The notes below the pieces were generated by a model that saw only the letters and a program-made list of their open reading frames with translations, searched no databases and was not told the DNA's origin. Shown piece by piece: positions 34,404 to 41,115 of a stretch of 64,000 nt of DNA. The stretch is from Pseudothauera hydrothermalis (GTDB lineage: Bacteria; Pseudomonadota; Gammaproteobacteria; Burkholderiales; Rhodocyclaceae): positions 496,001 through 560,000 of the forward strand of contig NZ_CP029331.1 of assembly GCF_003345255.1 (NCBI RefSeq). The letters are read 5' to 3'. The position numbers and the translations under genes are program-made. Within the stretch, counting starts at the first letter, position 1, and each line of letters begins with the position of its first letter.

Positions 34404-34801
34404 CGTGCCACCTCGCGCTGATGTTGATACGCCAGCGCCGCCACCGCCTTGCGCAGCATCGGCGCCGGTGCCCACTCGATCCGCTCCACCGCGCAGCCCA
34501 TCTGCTTCAGTACCCCCAGCGCATACGCCGGGAACGGCCGCCGCAGCGCATGACACTGCGCCGCGAGCTTGCGGATCATCGGCCCGCGATCGTCAGCCGC
34601 CCTGACCTCGATCCTCGGCAGCCGCACGGCCGCGCCCGCCTTCTGCCAGTGCCGGATCAGCCGCATCAGCGCCGCCTCGTCCATGTCTCGGCAGCTCTCC
34701 ACCCCGGTCACCTGCAGCTGCACAAGCCGGCGCGTCTCCTCGTCCGCGCCCACCTGGGCCGCGGCCATGTGCGCCAGCGCGATTAGCCTCTTCCTGTTCA
34801 T
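34400..34801 (-). CDS. GemA-like regulatory protein (Mu gp16, DUF1018)
   Basis: In Mu, GemA alters host gene expression and DNA supercoiling-related functions. This protein has 133 residues; the start NRKRLIALAHMAAAQVG and the later RDMDEAALMRLIRHWQKAG with MIRKLAAQCHALRR are the family marks. GGAGG lies 5 nt before the ATG at 34801. Its place after muB and small genes fits Mu-like order. Confidence 0.85.
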   Translation of the reverse strand: MNRKRLIALAHMAAAQVGADEETRRLVQLQVTGVESCRDMDEAALMRLIRHWQKAGAAVRLPRIEVRAADDRGPMIRKLAAQCHALRRPFPAYALGVLKQMGCAVERIEWAPAPMLRKAVAALAYQHQREVAR

Positions 34802-34817
34802 GTCGGCCTCCATCAAG

Positions 34818-34844
34818 CCTGCCCGCGCGCAAGGCGCGGGCAGG
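34818..34844. other. Perfect 11-bp-stem hairpin upstream of gemA
   Basis: CCTGCCCGCGC (34818-34828) pairs fully with GCGCGGGCAGG (34834-34844), loop GCAAG. It lies in the 65-bp gap before gemA. It has no T-run on either strand, so it could be an attenuator, an mRNA-processing site or a partial terminator. Confidence 0.7.
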
Positions 34845-34866
34845 GTTCATGCGGCAAACAGCGTCG

Positions 34867-35340
34867 TCAAGCCTCCCGCGCCGCGCGCCATGTCACACTG
34901 CGGCCCGTCGAGACCGTCAGGCACGCGCGGATCGCCGGGGCCAGCGGCTCGTCACCGTCGGCCGCCATCTCCTTGAGCTTCTCTTCCGGCTTGTAGACCG
35001 TCTCTTCCTTGACCAGATCAGCAAAGCGAAAGCCCAGCACGGCCTTCAGCCGCTCGGCGTCCTTGATCTTCACGCCTTCGCGGCACACCACGGTCGCCGC
35101 ACACACGCCGGTGGCGAACAGCCGCGTGCCGCACTCGAAGCCATCCGCCAGCACGCGGTTGATCTCGTCGAGCCGCTGCTGCAAGGCCTCGATCTCGCCC
35201 TTGATCCGCCAGCCATCGATCAGGAGCTTCACCGTCGCGGGATCCAGCGTCATCTCCTGCCCATCGACGATCCTCACCCCGCTAGGCACCTTCGCCTCTG
35301 CCTGCGTTTCAACATTCTTCAAAGCCGTTTTGGCCATCAT
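34867..35340 (-). CDS. Early protein, unidentified (157 aa)
   Basis: A helical protein with a coiled-coil middle (WRIKGEIEALQQRLDEINRVL) and a C-terminal domain with VKIKDAERLKAVLGFRFADLV. The position after muB is where Mu has gam and related genes, and the helical layout is faintly Gam-like, but no Gam signature is visible and I do not assign it. AGGAG lies 5 nt before the ATG. It is followed by a 65-bp gap with a hairpin. Confidence 0.6.
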   Translation of the reverse strand: MMAKTALKNVETQAEAKVPSGVRIVDGQEMTLDPATVKLLIDGWRIKGEIEALQQRLDEINRVLADGFECGTRLFATGVCAATVVCREGVKIKDAERLKAVLGFRFADLVKEETVYKPEEKLKEMAADGDEPLAPAIRACLTVSTGRSVTWRAAREA

Positions 35341-35552
35341 TCACACTCCTTTTCAATGCCCGCCGCCACGGGCCCGCTCCGAAAACCATCCGCCAGCGCC
35401 TCCGCCGCCTTCATCGCCGCCCCGCGGTCGCCATGAATGGCGATGTCCTTGAGCGCCAGCTCATACCGGCCAAGGCGCGCGATCAATCGCGCCACGACCC
35501 ACGCATCTTCCACCGTCGCCATGCCGCACTCGATGCGCTCCACCAGGCTCAT
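35337..35552 (-). CDS. Small early protein (71 aa)
   Basis: A small helical protein (LVERIECGMATVEDAWVVAR, then LARLGRYELALKDIAIHGD-like region) of unknown function. ATG at 35552 overlaps the muB stop; its own stop overlaps the next start. The frame extends further upstream but only inside muB. Confidence 0.6.
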   Translation of the reverse strand: MSLVERIECGMATVEDAWVVARLIARLGRYELALKDIAIHGDRGAAMKAAEALADGFRSGPVAAGIEKECE

Positions 35553-36466
35553 CACACCCCCTCCAGATCGCGCCGCGCCGCCGCCACATGCGACGCCGCC
35601 ATCGCCTCGCCCGCCGCCTGCGCCATCATCCGGGCCAGCCGGATCACCTTCACGGCCGCCCGCAGCGCCCCGTGCCCGCGGCCGATCTCCATCACCTCGC
35701 GCCACGCCTCGGCGCCCGCAGCGCGCGCCACCGCCTCGATGTCCGCATCCTGCGCGCGGGCCAATCGCACCCGCTTCCCGATGCGGCTAAACAGCCGGTC
35801 GAGGTAAGCCGCCCGCACCCCGCCCGTCATGCGCGTGTAGAGCATCTCGTTGCCCACCAGCGCCAGCCCCACCCCCGCCGCATCGTGGATCGACCGCAAC
35901 GCATCCAGCGCCGCCACCGAAAGATGCTGCGCCTCATCCACGACGATCAGACCCCCGGTCTCGCGCACCCGTGCCACGATCTCCCGATGGATGCGCGCCG
36001 GCGACTGCGGGCAATCCTTCACCCCCACCGCCGCCGCCACCTCCTCCAGGCACGCCGTCACCCCCGCGTGCCCCGGCGTCATCACCGCCACCCACACCGC
36101 CGGGCGCGTGCGGGCATACTCCGTCACCGCCAGCGTCTTACCAACCCCAGCCGCCCCGTAGATCACCGCGACATCGGACGCCATCTGCGCGTAAGCCAGC
36201 GCCGCCAGCACCCGAGCGGCCGTCGGCGTCGCAACGAACCCGGGCGCCTGCGGCAGCCGCGCCTGCTGCCGCTCATCGCGCGCGGAAAGCCATGCGGAGA
36301 GCCGCTCCACGATCCGCGCCGGATCCGCCGCATACGACCCCGCCAGCACCTGCGAGAGCGCCGAAGTGGATACCCCGGCCTCCTTCGCCACCTTGCTCTG
36401 CGTCGTCTCGCCGGCCTCGATCAGCCCGCGCACCCGCTCGATCACATCCACTGCTGCCTGTTGCAT
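35552..36466 (-). CDS. MuB-like target DNA activator ATPase
   Basis: It binds DNA with ATP, delivers target DNA to the MuA transpososome and gives target immunity. It has 304 residues from ATG 36466 (Mu B is 312). An N-terminal helix-turn-helix (TQSKVAKEAGVSTSALSQVL) is followed by an AAA+ domain with Walker A GAAGVGKT at about 104-111 and Walker B LIVVDEAQH near 174-181. It lies 86 bp after the muA stop in the same direction. Confidence 0.93.
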   Translation of the reverse strand: MQQAAVDVIERVRGLIEAGETTQSKVAKEAGVSTSALSQVLAGSYAADPARIVERLSAWLSARDERQQARLPQAPGFVATPTAARVLAALAYAQMASDVAVIYGAAGVGKTLAVTEYARTRPAVWVAVMTPGHAGVTACLEEVAAAVGVKDCPQSPARIHREIVARVRETGGLIVVDEAQHLSVAALDALRSIHDAAGVGLALVGNEMLYTRMTGGVRAAYLDRLFSRIGKRVRLARAQDADIEAVARAAGAEAWREVMEIGRGHGALRAAVKVIRLARMMAQAAGEAMAASHVAAARRDLEGV

Positions 36467-36512
36467 ATCGTTCTCCGTCTGCCTGAAACCCGGCGCGCCG
36501 CCCGGTGCGCCG

Positions 36513-36539
36513 GTGCGCGGGCCTCTGGCCCGCAAATCC
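36513..36539. repeat. Palindromic 27-mer between muA and muB (copy of 31616-31642)
   Basis: The block contains GCGGGCC-TCT-GGCCCGC, a 7-bp stem, and ends in AAATC. A second copy with 2 mismatches lies at the convergent junction 5 kb away. It may act in mRNA processing or partial termination between A and B. Confidence 0.7.
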
Positions 36540-36545
36540 ATGCCA

Positions 36546-39080
36546 TCACCCCGCCAACTGCCGCCGCGCCATCTCCAGGATCAGCGCATCCGTCCTGGCC
36601 ACCATCTCATCGATCCGCGCATCCTCCTCGGGCCGCCGCGCCGCCAGCGCACCCGCCTGGAACAACCGCACCGCCGCCGGCTCGACCGCCGCCTCGCCCG
36701 CCGCCTGCGGCAGCACCCGCTCCACCTTCTCCAGATACTTCAGCCGCTCCCGCGCCGCTCGCCGCGCCGCCGCCCGCCAGCGCTTATCCGCCTGCGCCGC
36801 CGCCTGATCGTCGAAGCGCCGCACCCGGCAATCCGCCGTCCCGTGATAGCGCCCATCCAGCCCGAACACGTGGCACGGCTTGGCAAGATCGTCCGGATCG
36901 AACCGCGCCACCACCTTCTGCCCCACCAGCGCCGCGCCGAACTCGCCCAGCCCATAGCGGTTGCCGCACACCTCGATCGACGCATCCGGCCGCACCGTCG
37001 CCGGCTCTGCGGCAAGCAGCAGCATCGCCCGCTGGCTCTTGGAAAGCCGCGTCACCACCCGCCGCGCGTAGCTCTCGGCGAACGTCGCATCGAAGCTTCT
37101 CCCGCGCGCCGTCTCCGTCCGCCGCCCCTCGCGCGCGTTGTGCCGCGCAATCGCCTCCGCCACCACCTGCTCCAGCAACTGCCACTCGCATGGACTCGAC
37201 CCATAGTTCTCCGGCTTCGCGTCCGGCTTGTTGCCGGTATATGCCCCGGCCAGCCGAGGATCCTTCGCCACCTCCTCGCACAGATCGCGAAACGCCCGCT
37301 CGATCGGCTTCGCCTGACCGTGGAACGGCGTCGCCCAATGCACCTCGATCCCAAGCAGCGGCAGCGCCCCCAACATCTCGTCCGGCTGCGTCTTGAACCG
37401 GAAGCGCCACGGCACCCCGCCCGTAATCAACTTCGCCCCGAACTCCCGCCCGTTGTCCATCAGCGCGTGCTCCGGGATGCCGTATCGCTCCACCATCTCC
37501 CCGAACGCCAGCAACACGCTCAGCGCGTTCAAGGTCGGCGTCAGCCGCCACGAAAGAATCTTCCGGCTATACACGTCCTGCCACGCCACCAGATGCGCCC
37601 GGCCCACCCCGCCGCCGAAGCGATCCGGCAGCCGCACCAGCACATCCAATCTGTGCCCGTCCGCGTTCACCCACTCCAGCGCAGCAAGATGCGCCACAGA
37701 CCGCTTCTGTGCAGGAAAACTCGCCTCGAACGCCTTTTTCCCCTCCCGCGCCAGCAACTTCAGCCGTGGGTCCAGCCGCGCGATCCGCCGCGCCACCGAG
37801 TCATACGACGGCATCGCCCAGCCATGCCGCGCCGCCGCCGCCTTCACCCGGCGGTAAACCGCCGTCAAAGCAGGCTTCTCAGGCCTTAAATAGTCTTTCA
37901 AAATGGCGTCCCACGCCGGGCCGGAAATCTCCGCCTCCCGCTGCGGCTGCACCCCCCAGCGCGGCGCCAGCAACGCCGGCCACGCCGCCACCGGCGCATG
38001 CTGCACGCCAGCCAGCGCCCCATACCCCCACCACCACCGCGCCAGCGTCCCCGCCGGAACCCCGGTCTCCTGCGCCGCCGCCTGCATCGCCGCCCGCGCC
38101 GGCATCCCGCCATCGACGAGCCTCTTGATCACAAGACACGCCCGCGCCCGCCGCAGCGCCTCCTCGCGCACCCGCTCAGGGCGCGCGGCCAGCTCATCCA
38201 CCATCCGATGCCATGGCGCATCGGTATCCTGTTGAAGATCGGGAAAGGTGGCGGGGGTAGCCGGATTGGACGATCCGGCCTTCAGCGCTACAGCGGGCGT
38301 CCCACCCGCCTGGGGCGCTTTCCCGGCCAAGCCGACCCGTCGGACGGCATCACCGGGTGCCGCCATGGGCAGCGGCGCGCCGCTCCCATGGCCGAGGCTC
38401 TGGGCCGACTGGCAATGTCGGCTAACGCCACCCCCGCCGGCGAGCCCACCGTCCGCGCTGGCGGGCGCGGCCCCGTCAGGGGCGGGGCTGGAGCACGCCC
38501 CGCCGATAGGCTCGCCGCCGGGGGCTGGCATGCGCCAGCCGCCAGCGTCTACGCCTGCACGATCTCGGTAAACACCGCCCCGCGCGCGATATCCCGCTCC
38601 GATCGCCTGACCGCCCGTATCACCTTCTCCGCCATGATCTCCGGGCGGATGATGCCGTGCAGCGTCTTGTAGATCGCCATCTGCACCTGCCACAGCGCCT
38701 TCCACGTCACGCGCCGCGCCCCGCAGATGGCCACCGCCTCCGGCGCCAGCGCCTCCGACTGGTAATACGCCCACTCGTCCTTTTCCATATCCCACTTCTT
38801 CATGCTTCCTCCTGTCTGCTGAATGGCCCGCGAGGGCCGCGTTGAAAAAACCCGCATCGCCGCCTGGGGCGGCAATCGCCGCCGCCTGCTGCACGATCAG
38901 ATGGCGCTCCACCCGCTCGCGCACCTCCGGTGGCAGCGCCGAGAGGTCATACAGCCGCCGCCTGCCGCCCCGGCAGGTCTCCTCGGTGTAGGGCCAGGAT
39001 TCGCGGAGGGCCCGCTTTTTCACGGCATCCTTGGACACGCCGAGACACTCGGCGAGTTGCTCAAGTGTGTAAGCGGTCAT
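36546..39080 (-). CDS. MuA-like transposase (DDE), with a ~0.56-kb in-frame insertion
   Basis: It cuts and joins the prophage ends. The continuous frame has 844 residues, about 180 more than Mu A (663). Residues 1-70 form the Mu-type DNA-binding domain (YTLEQLAECLGVSKDAV, LSALPPEVRERV). The DDE catalytic set is D474 (NADGH), D542 (MDNGREF) and E594 (KPIERAF). Residues of about 95-280 read as Gly/Ala-rich, non-protein-like sequence, and a 84-codon gene with its own ribosome-binding site lies there in another frame. Whether one long protein is made is unclear. The ATG overlaps the stop of the upstream regulator. Confidence 0.88.
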   Translation of the reverse strand: MTAYTLEQLAECLGVSKDAVKKRALRESWPYTEETCRGGRRRLYDLSALPPEVRERVERHLIVQQAAAIAAPGGDAGFFNAALAGHSADRRKHEEVGYGKGRVGVLPVGGAGAGGGGHLRGAARDVEGAVAGADGDLQDAARHHPPGDHGGEGDTGGQAIGAGYRARGGVYRDRAGVDAGGWRMPAPGGEPIGGACSSPAPDGAAPASADGGLAGGGGVSRHCQSAQSLGHGSGAPLPMAAPGDAVRRVGLAGKAPQAGGTPAVALKAGSSNPATPATFPDLQQDTDAPWHRMVDELAARPERVREEALRRARACLVIKRLVDGGMPARAAMQAAAQETGVPAGTLARWWWGYGALAGVQHAPVAAWPALLAPRWGVQPQREAEISGPAWDAILKDYLRPEKPALTAVYRRVKAAAARHGWAMPSYDSVARRIARLDPRLKLLAREGKKAFEASFPAQKRSVAHLAALEWVNADGHRLDVLVRLPDRFGGGVGRAHLVAWQDVYSRKILSWRLTPTLNALSVLLAFGEMVERYGIPEHALMDNGREFGAKLITGGVPWRFRFKTQPDEMLGALPLLGIEVHWATPFHGQAKPIERAFRDLCEEVAKDPRLAGAYTGNKPDAKPENYGSSPCEWQLLEQVVAEAIARHNAREGRRTETARGRSFDATFAESYARRVVTRLSKSQRAMLLLAAEPATVRPDASIEVCGNRYGLGEFGAALVGQKVVARFDPDDLAKPCHVFGLDGRYHGTADCRVRRFDDQAAAQADKRWRAAARRAARERLKYLEKVERVLPQAAGEAAVEPAAVRLFQAGALAARRPEEDARIDEMVARTDALILEMARRQLAG
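38240..38548. other. Hairpin-rich GC block inside muA
   Basis: Several dyads occur within 300 bp: GCCGGAT-N6-ATCCGGC, GCGGGCGTCCCACCCGC, ATGGG..GCGGCGCGCCGC..CCCAT, GGCGGGGC-N8-GCCCCGCC, and a 16-bp inverted pair (CCCCCGGCGGCGAGCC, 2 mismatches) about 60-90 bp apart. The block looks like intergenic, REP-type or structured RNA sequence rather than protein-coding DNA. Confidence 0.6.
38549..38803 (-). CDS. Small gene embedded in another frame of muA (84 aa)
   Basis: It starts with ATG preceded by AGGAGG 5-6 nt upstream, the strongest ribosome-binding site in the region. The sequence reads as a normal protein: KKWDMEKDEWAYYQSEALAP, then ARRVTWKALWQVQMAIYKTL and a basic helix with VIRAVRRSERDIARG. 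No family was recognised. The muA frame over the same bases looks like a shadow frame, so this gene is probably the real product here. Confidence 0.65.
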   Translation of the reverse strand: MKKWDMEKDEWAYYQSEALAPEAVAICGARRVTWKALWQVQMAIYKTLHGIIRPEIMAEKVIRAVRRSERDIARGAVFTEIVQA

Positions 39081-39289
39081 TCGACCACTCCGTCCTTGAT
39101 GCCAAGCAACACTGCTGCCTTGTGCGCCTGACCGCGCCTCCCTTTGAACCGGCCACGCAGCAACTCATAGACGATACGGTCAGAGACGCCGATCTCCCGG
39201 GCAAACTGGCGAATCGTCTTGCCGCGCCTGTCTAAGTCGGCCCTCGCCTCTTCCAAAGTTCTCACTCGTGTCATTTTTTGTGCCATCAT
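39077..39289 (-). CDS. HTH regulator, BcepMu gp16-like
   Basis: A DNA-binding protein of about 70 residues, the first gene of the early operon, likely with the role of Mu Ner. The segment TLEEARADLDRRGKTIRQFA then SDRIVYELLRGRFKGRRGQ and KAAVLLGIKDG matches the BcepMu gp16 family pattern. Candidate ATGs are at 39289, 39286 and 39274; the frame also runs to a TTG at 39319, but that lies ahead of the predicted transcript start. Confidence 0.8.
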   Translation of the reverse strand: MMAQKMTRVRTLEEARADLDRRGKTIRQFAREIGVSDRIVYELLRGRFKGRRGQAHKAAVLLGIKDGVVE

Positions 39290-39307
39290 GTGCGATGTGA
39301 TGGCAAC

Positions 39308-39335
39308 AATATAGCTCAATCGTGGAACTTGTCAA
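39308..39335 (-). promoter_or_regulatory. Early promoter of the prophage
   Basis: On the minus strand TTGACA (39335-39330), a 16-nt spacer and TATATT (39313-39308) form a near-consensus sigma-70 promoter, so transcription would start near 39300 and read the gp16-like gene, muA and muB. Two TTCCACGATTG repeats overlap the spacer and flank the -35 box. Confidence 0.8.
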
Positions 39336-39442
39336 GCGCAATCGTGGAATTTTTTTGTTCCCCGCTTTTCACCGCTTAAAACCGGTGAACTGGGGAAATT
39401 CCCCGCTTGCACGTTCCCCGCTTGATCAAGTCAAGTGGGGAA
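39317..39442. promoter_or_regulatory. Operator cluster between repressor and early promoter
   Basis: CAATCGTGGAA occurs at 39317-39327 and 39339-39349 (22 bp apart). TTCCCCGCTT occurs at 39358-39367, 39399-39408 and 39414-39423, with an inverted near-copy AAGTGGGGAA at 39433-39442, and GGGGAAATTCCCC forms a dyad. Two different repeat families suggest two regulators, probably the repressor and the gp16-like protein. Confidence 0.75.
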
Positions 39443-39448
39443 GCCGAA

Positions 39449-39874
39449 GTGTCTGAGCTTGCTCAAAGGATCAAGGCATGGCGTCACGCGCTCGGCCTGA
39501 CGCAGGATGAGTTCGCGCGTCGCGCTGGCATACCAAAGCGCACACTGGTCGGCTATGAGAACGCTGAACGCGAACCAGGATCGTCTGCCCTTGCCGCCAT
39601 CGCCAGAACAGGCGTGGACATGCGCTGGCTGCTCACGGGTGAGGGCGAGATGCTGCCAAAGCCCGCACCAGATCAAGAAGAGAGTGAAACGGTTCCCGGC
39701 CCGCGCGGCCGCCGCTGGCATCACCTCATCGAGCTGGTCGAGACCTCCGACGACCCCGACGGCATGCTCGCCGACCTTTTCGCGCGCGCTCAGGACGAGG
39801 CAAGGCGGCGCGAGCTAGAGCGCGCGCTTATCGAACTCCGCGCCGAACTCGACCGCCTCAAGAAACGCGCCTGA
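39449..39874 (+). CDS. Prophage repressor, Cro/CI-type HTH
   Basis: A 141-residue lysogeny regulator candidate on the strand opposite to the early operon. The helix-turn-helix is LGLTQDEFARRAGIPKRTLV, with the YENAEREPG continuation common in phage repressors. The C-terminal half is helical and charged (coiled-coil oligomerisation); there is no S24 peptidase Ser/Lys pair, so it should not be cleaved in a RecA-dependent way. GTG at 39449 is chosen because GGGGAAG lies 5 nt upstream. Confidence 0.82.
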   Translation: MSELAQRIKAWRHALGLTQDEFARRAGIPKRTLVGYENAEREPGSSALAAIARTGVDMRWLLTGEGEMLPKPAPDQEESETVPGPRGRRWHHLIELVETSDDPDGMLADLFARAQDEARRRELERALIELRAELDRLKKRA

Positions 39875-39919
39875 ACCCCGTTTGAACGCCTTTGAACGCC
39901 CCGCCGAAAACGTCCAAGC

Positions 39920-40083
39920 GCTTGCATACCGGTTGCCAAAAAATAAATATCCACAGACTTATCCACAGGCTGACTTCAAATCGCCACCCCTGTGGATAAC
40001 TCACCCAACCCCGCGCCAGACAAAGAAATCCCGCCCTCCGCCCCATCTTCCCCACTTGCTCTCAAACCAGTTGCAAACCCTCA
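39920..40083. repeat. Prophage right terminus with transposase-binding repeats
   Basis: GCTTGCATACCGGTTGC (39920-39936) is identical to a 17-mer at the left end, and GCTCTCAAACCAGTTGC (40058-40074) is the inverted partner of the leftmost site. The element ends in CA at 40083. The region also holds DnaA-box-like sites and no coding frame. Confidence 0.82.
39947..39999. promoter_or_regulatory. Three DnaA-box-like sites
   Basis: ATATCCACA (39947-39955, one mismatch), TTATCCACA (39959-39967) and TGTGGATAA (39991-39999, inverted TTATCCACA) lie within 53 bp in an AT-rich stretch. TTATNCACA is the DnaA-binding consensus, so two sites are perfect. Confidence 0.6.
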
Positions 40084-40088
40084 CCGGG
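40084..40088. repeat. Target-site duplication CCGGG, right copy
   Basis: CCGGG follows the terminal CA of the prophage and equals 8557-8561. Joining the flanks at one copy restores a plain intergenic region upstream of the MBL-fold gene. Confidence 0.9.
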
Positions 40089-40134
40089 GATACAATTGCG
40101 CCAAATAATTCGCGCACAGAGGAGGGAGACCATC

Positions 40135-41100
40135 GTGCAGGACGTCATTGCCCATCCCAATGGCATTTATGCGGTCGATTCCGGTTATGGACGCCCCCAG
40201 CTTGCGGCGATCCATGTAATGGTCCATGAAGGTCGCGCGGCTGTGGTCGATACCGGCAACAATGCCTCGGTGTCACGGGTGCTCGCGGTACTGGCCAGTC
40301 TGGGCATTGCGCCGCAGGCGGTCGATTGGGTGATGCTGACCCATATTCATCTGGATCATGCCGGCGGCGCGGGCAGCTTGATGTGCGCGCTGCCCAACGC
40401 GCGCTTGGCGGTGCATCCGCGTGGGGTGCGGCACATGGCCGATCCGCAGCGCCTGTGGGAGGCGACGGCCGCAGTCTATGGCGCCGAGCGCGCTTTTTCG
40501 CTGTATGGCCGTCTGGTCCCGGTGCCGCTCGAACGCATCGAGCCGGTGGCCGACGGCCAGGTTTTGACGTTGGCCGGGCGCTGCCTGCGGGTACTGCACA
40601 CCCCTGGTCACGCCCGCCACCATATCTGCATTTGGGATGAAGTGGCCAAGGCGTTCTTCACCGGCGACACGTTCGGGCTGTCCTATCGGGAACTGGATGT
40701 GGATGGGCGGGCGTTCATCTTTCCGACCACTACGCCCACCCAGTTCGATCCCGACGCCATGCATGCGTCGATCGACCGCATGCTGTCTTTCGATCCGCAG
40801 GCCATGTACTTGACCCATTACAGCCGGGTCACCGATGTGCGGCGTCTGGCGGCCGACCTGCACCGGCTGATCGACACTCAGGTGGCGGTGGCGCGGGCCG
40901 CGCGCGGCGATGGGGTGGCGCGTCATGTGGAGATTCTCGCCGGACTGGAGCAGATTGCCCGCGAGGAAGCCGCCCGCCAGGGCTGGACCTTGTCCGAAAA
41001 CGACATGCTGGAATTGCTGCGCGACGATCTCGAACTCAACGCGCAGGGGCTGGGCGTCTGGCTGGACAGCCTGCGCGTACCCGAGCCCGAAACGGTTTGA
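40135..41100 (+). CDS. MBL-fold metallo-hydrolase
   Basis: A metallo-beta-lactamase-fold hydrolase of about 321 residues; the substrate is unknown. The metal motif THIHLDHAGG (HxHxDH) is in the first third, PGHARHH and FFTGDTFG supply further ligands, and a late LTHYSR histidine completes the site. GTG at 40135 has GGAGGGAG 6-7 nt upstream. The prophage right end is only about 50 bp upstream, so the original promoter may have been separated or altered. Confidence 0.85.
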   Translation: MQDVIAHPNGIYAVDSGYGRPQLAAIHVMVHEGRAAVVDTGNNASVSRVLAVLASLGIAPQAVDWVMLTHIHLDHAGGAGSLMCALPNARLAVHPRGVRHMADPQRLWEATAAVYGAERAFSLYGRLVPVPLERIEPVADGQVLTLAGRCLRVLHTPGHARHHICIWDEVAKAFFTGDTFGLSYRELDVDGRAFIFPTTTPTQFDPDAMHASIDRMLSFDPQAMYLTHYSRVTDVRRLAADLHRLIDTQVAVARAARGDGVARHVEILAGLEQIAREEAARQGWTLSENDMLELLRDDLELNAQGLGVWLDSLRVPEPETV

Positions 41101-41115
41101 GCGGACCGGACAGCC

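Larger units (their letters stand above)
8562..40083. mobile_element. Complete Mu-type transposable prophage with a P2/PBSX-like virion module (31,522 bp)
   Basis: The left end starts TGTAAAGAC followed by GCAACCGGTTTGAGAGC. The right end finishes with GCTCTCAAACCAGTTGC then AAACCCTCA. The two 17-bp blocks are inverted copies with one mismatch at the same distance (9 bp) from TG/CA. The 5-bp CCGGG duplication flanks both. MuA and MuB homologues, GemA and a BcepMu gp16-like regulator lie at the right end, and head-tail genes fill the rest. No tyrosine or serine integrase is present, which fits transposition as the integration route. It sits between divergent host genes and breaks no coding sequence. 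Confidence 0.93.

Noticed and set aside
34867-35340. Assignment as Gam (host nuclease inhibitor)
   Set aside because: The position fits, but the conserved Gam sequence pattern is not visible.
35588-37396. Antisense frame of about 600 codons over muA/muB
   Set aside because: Arg/Pro/His-rich shadow of two well-recognised genes.
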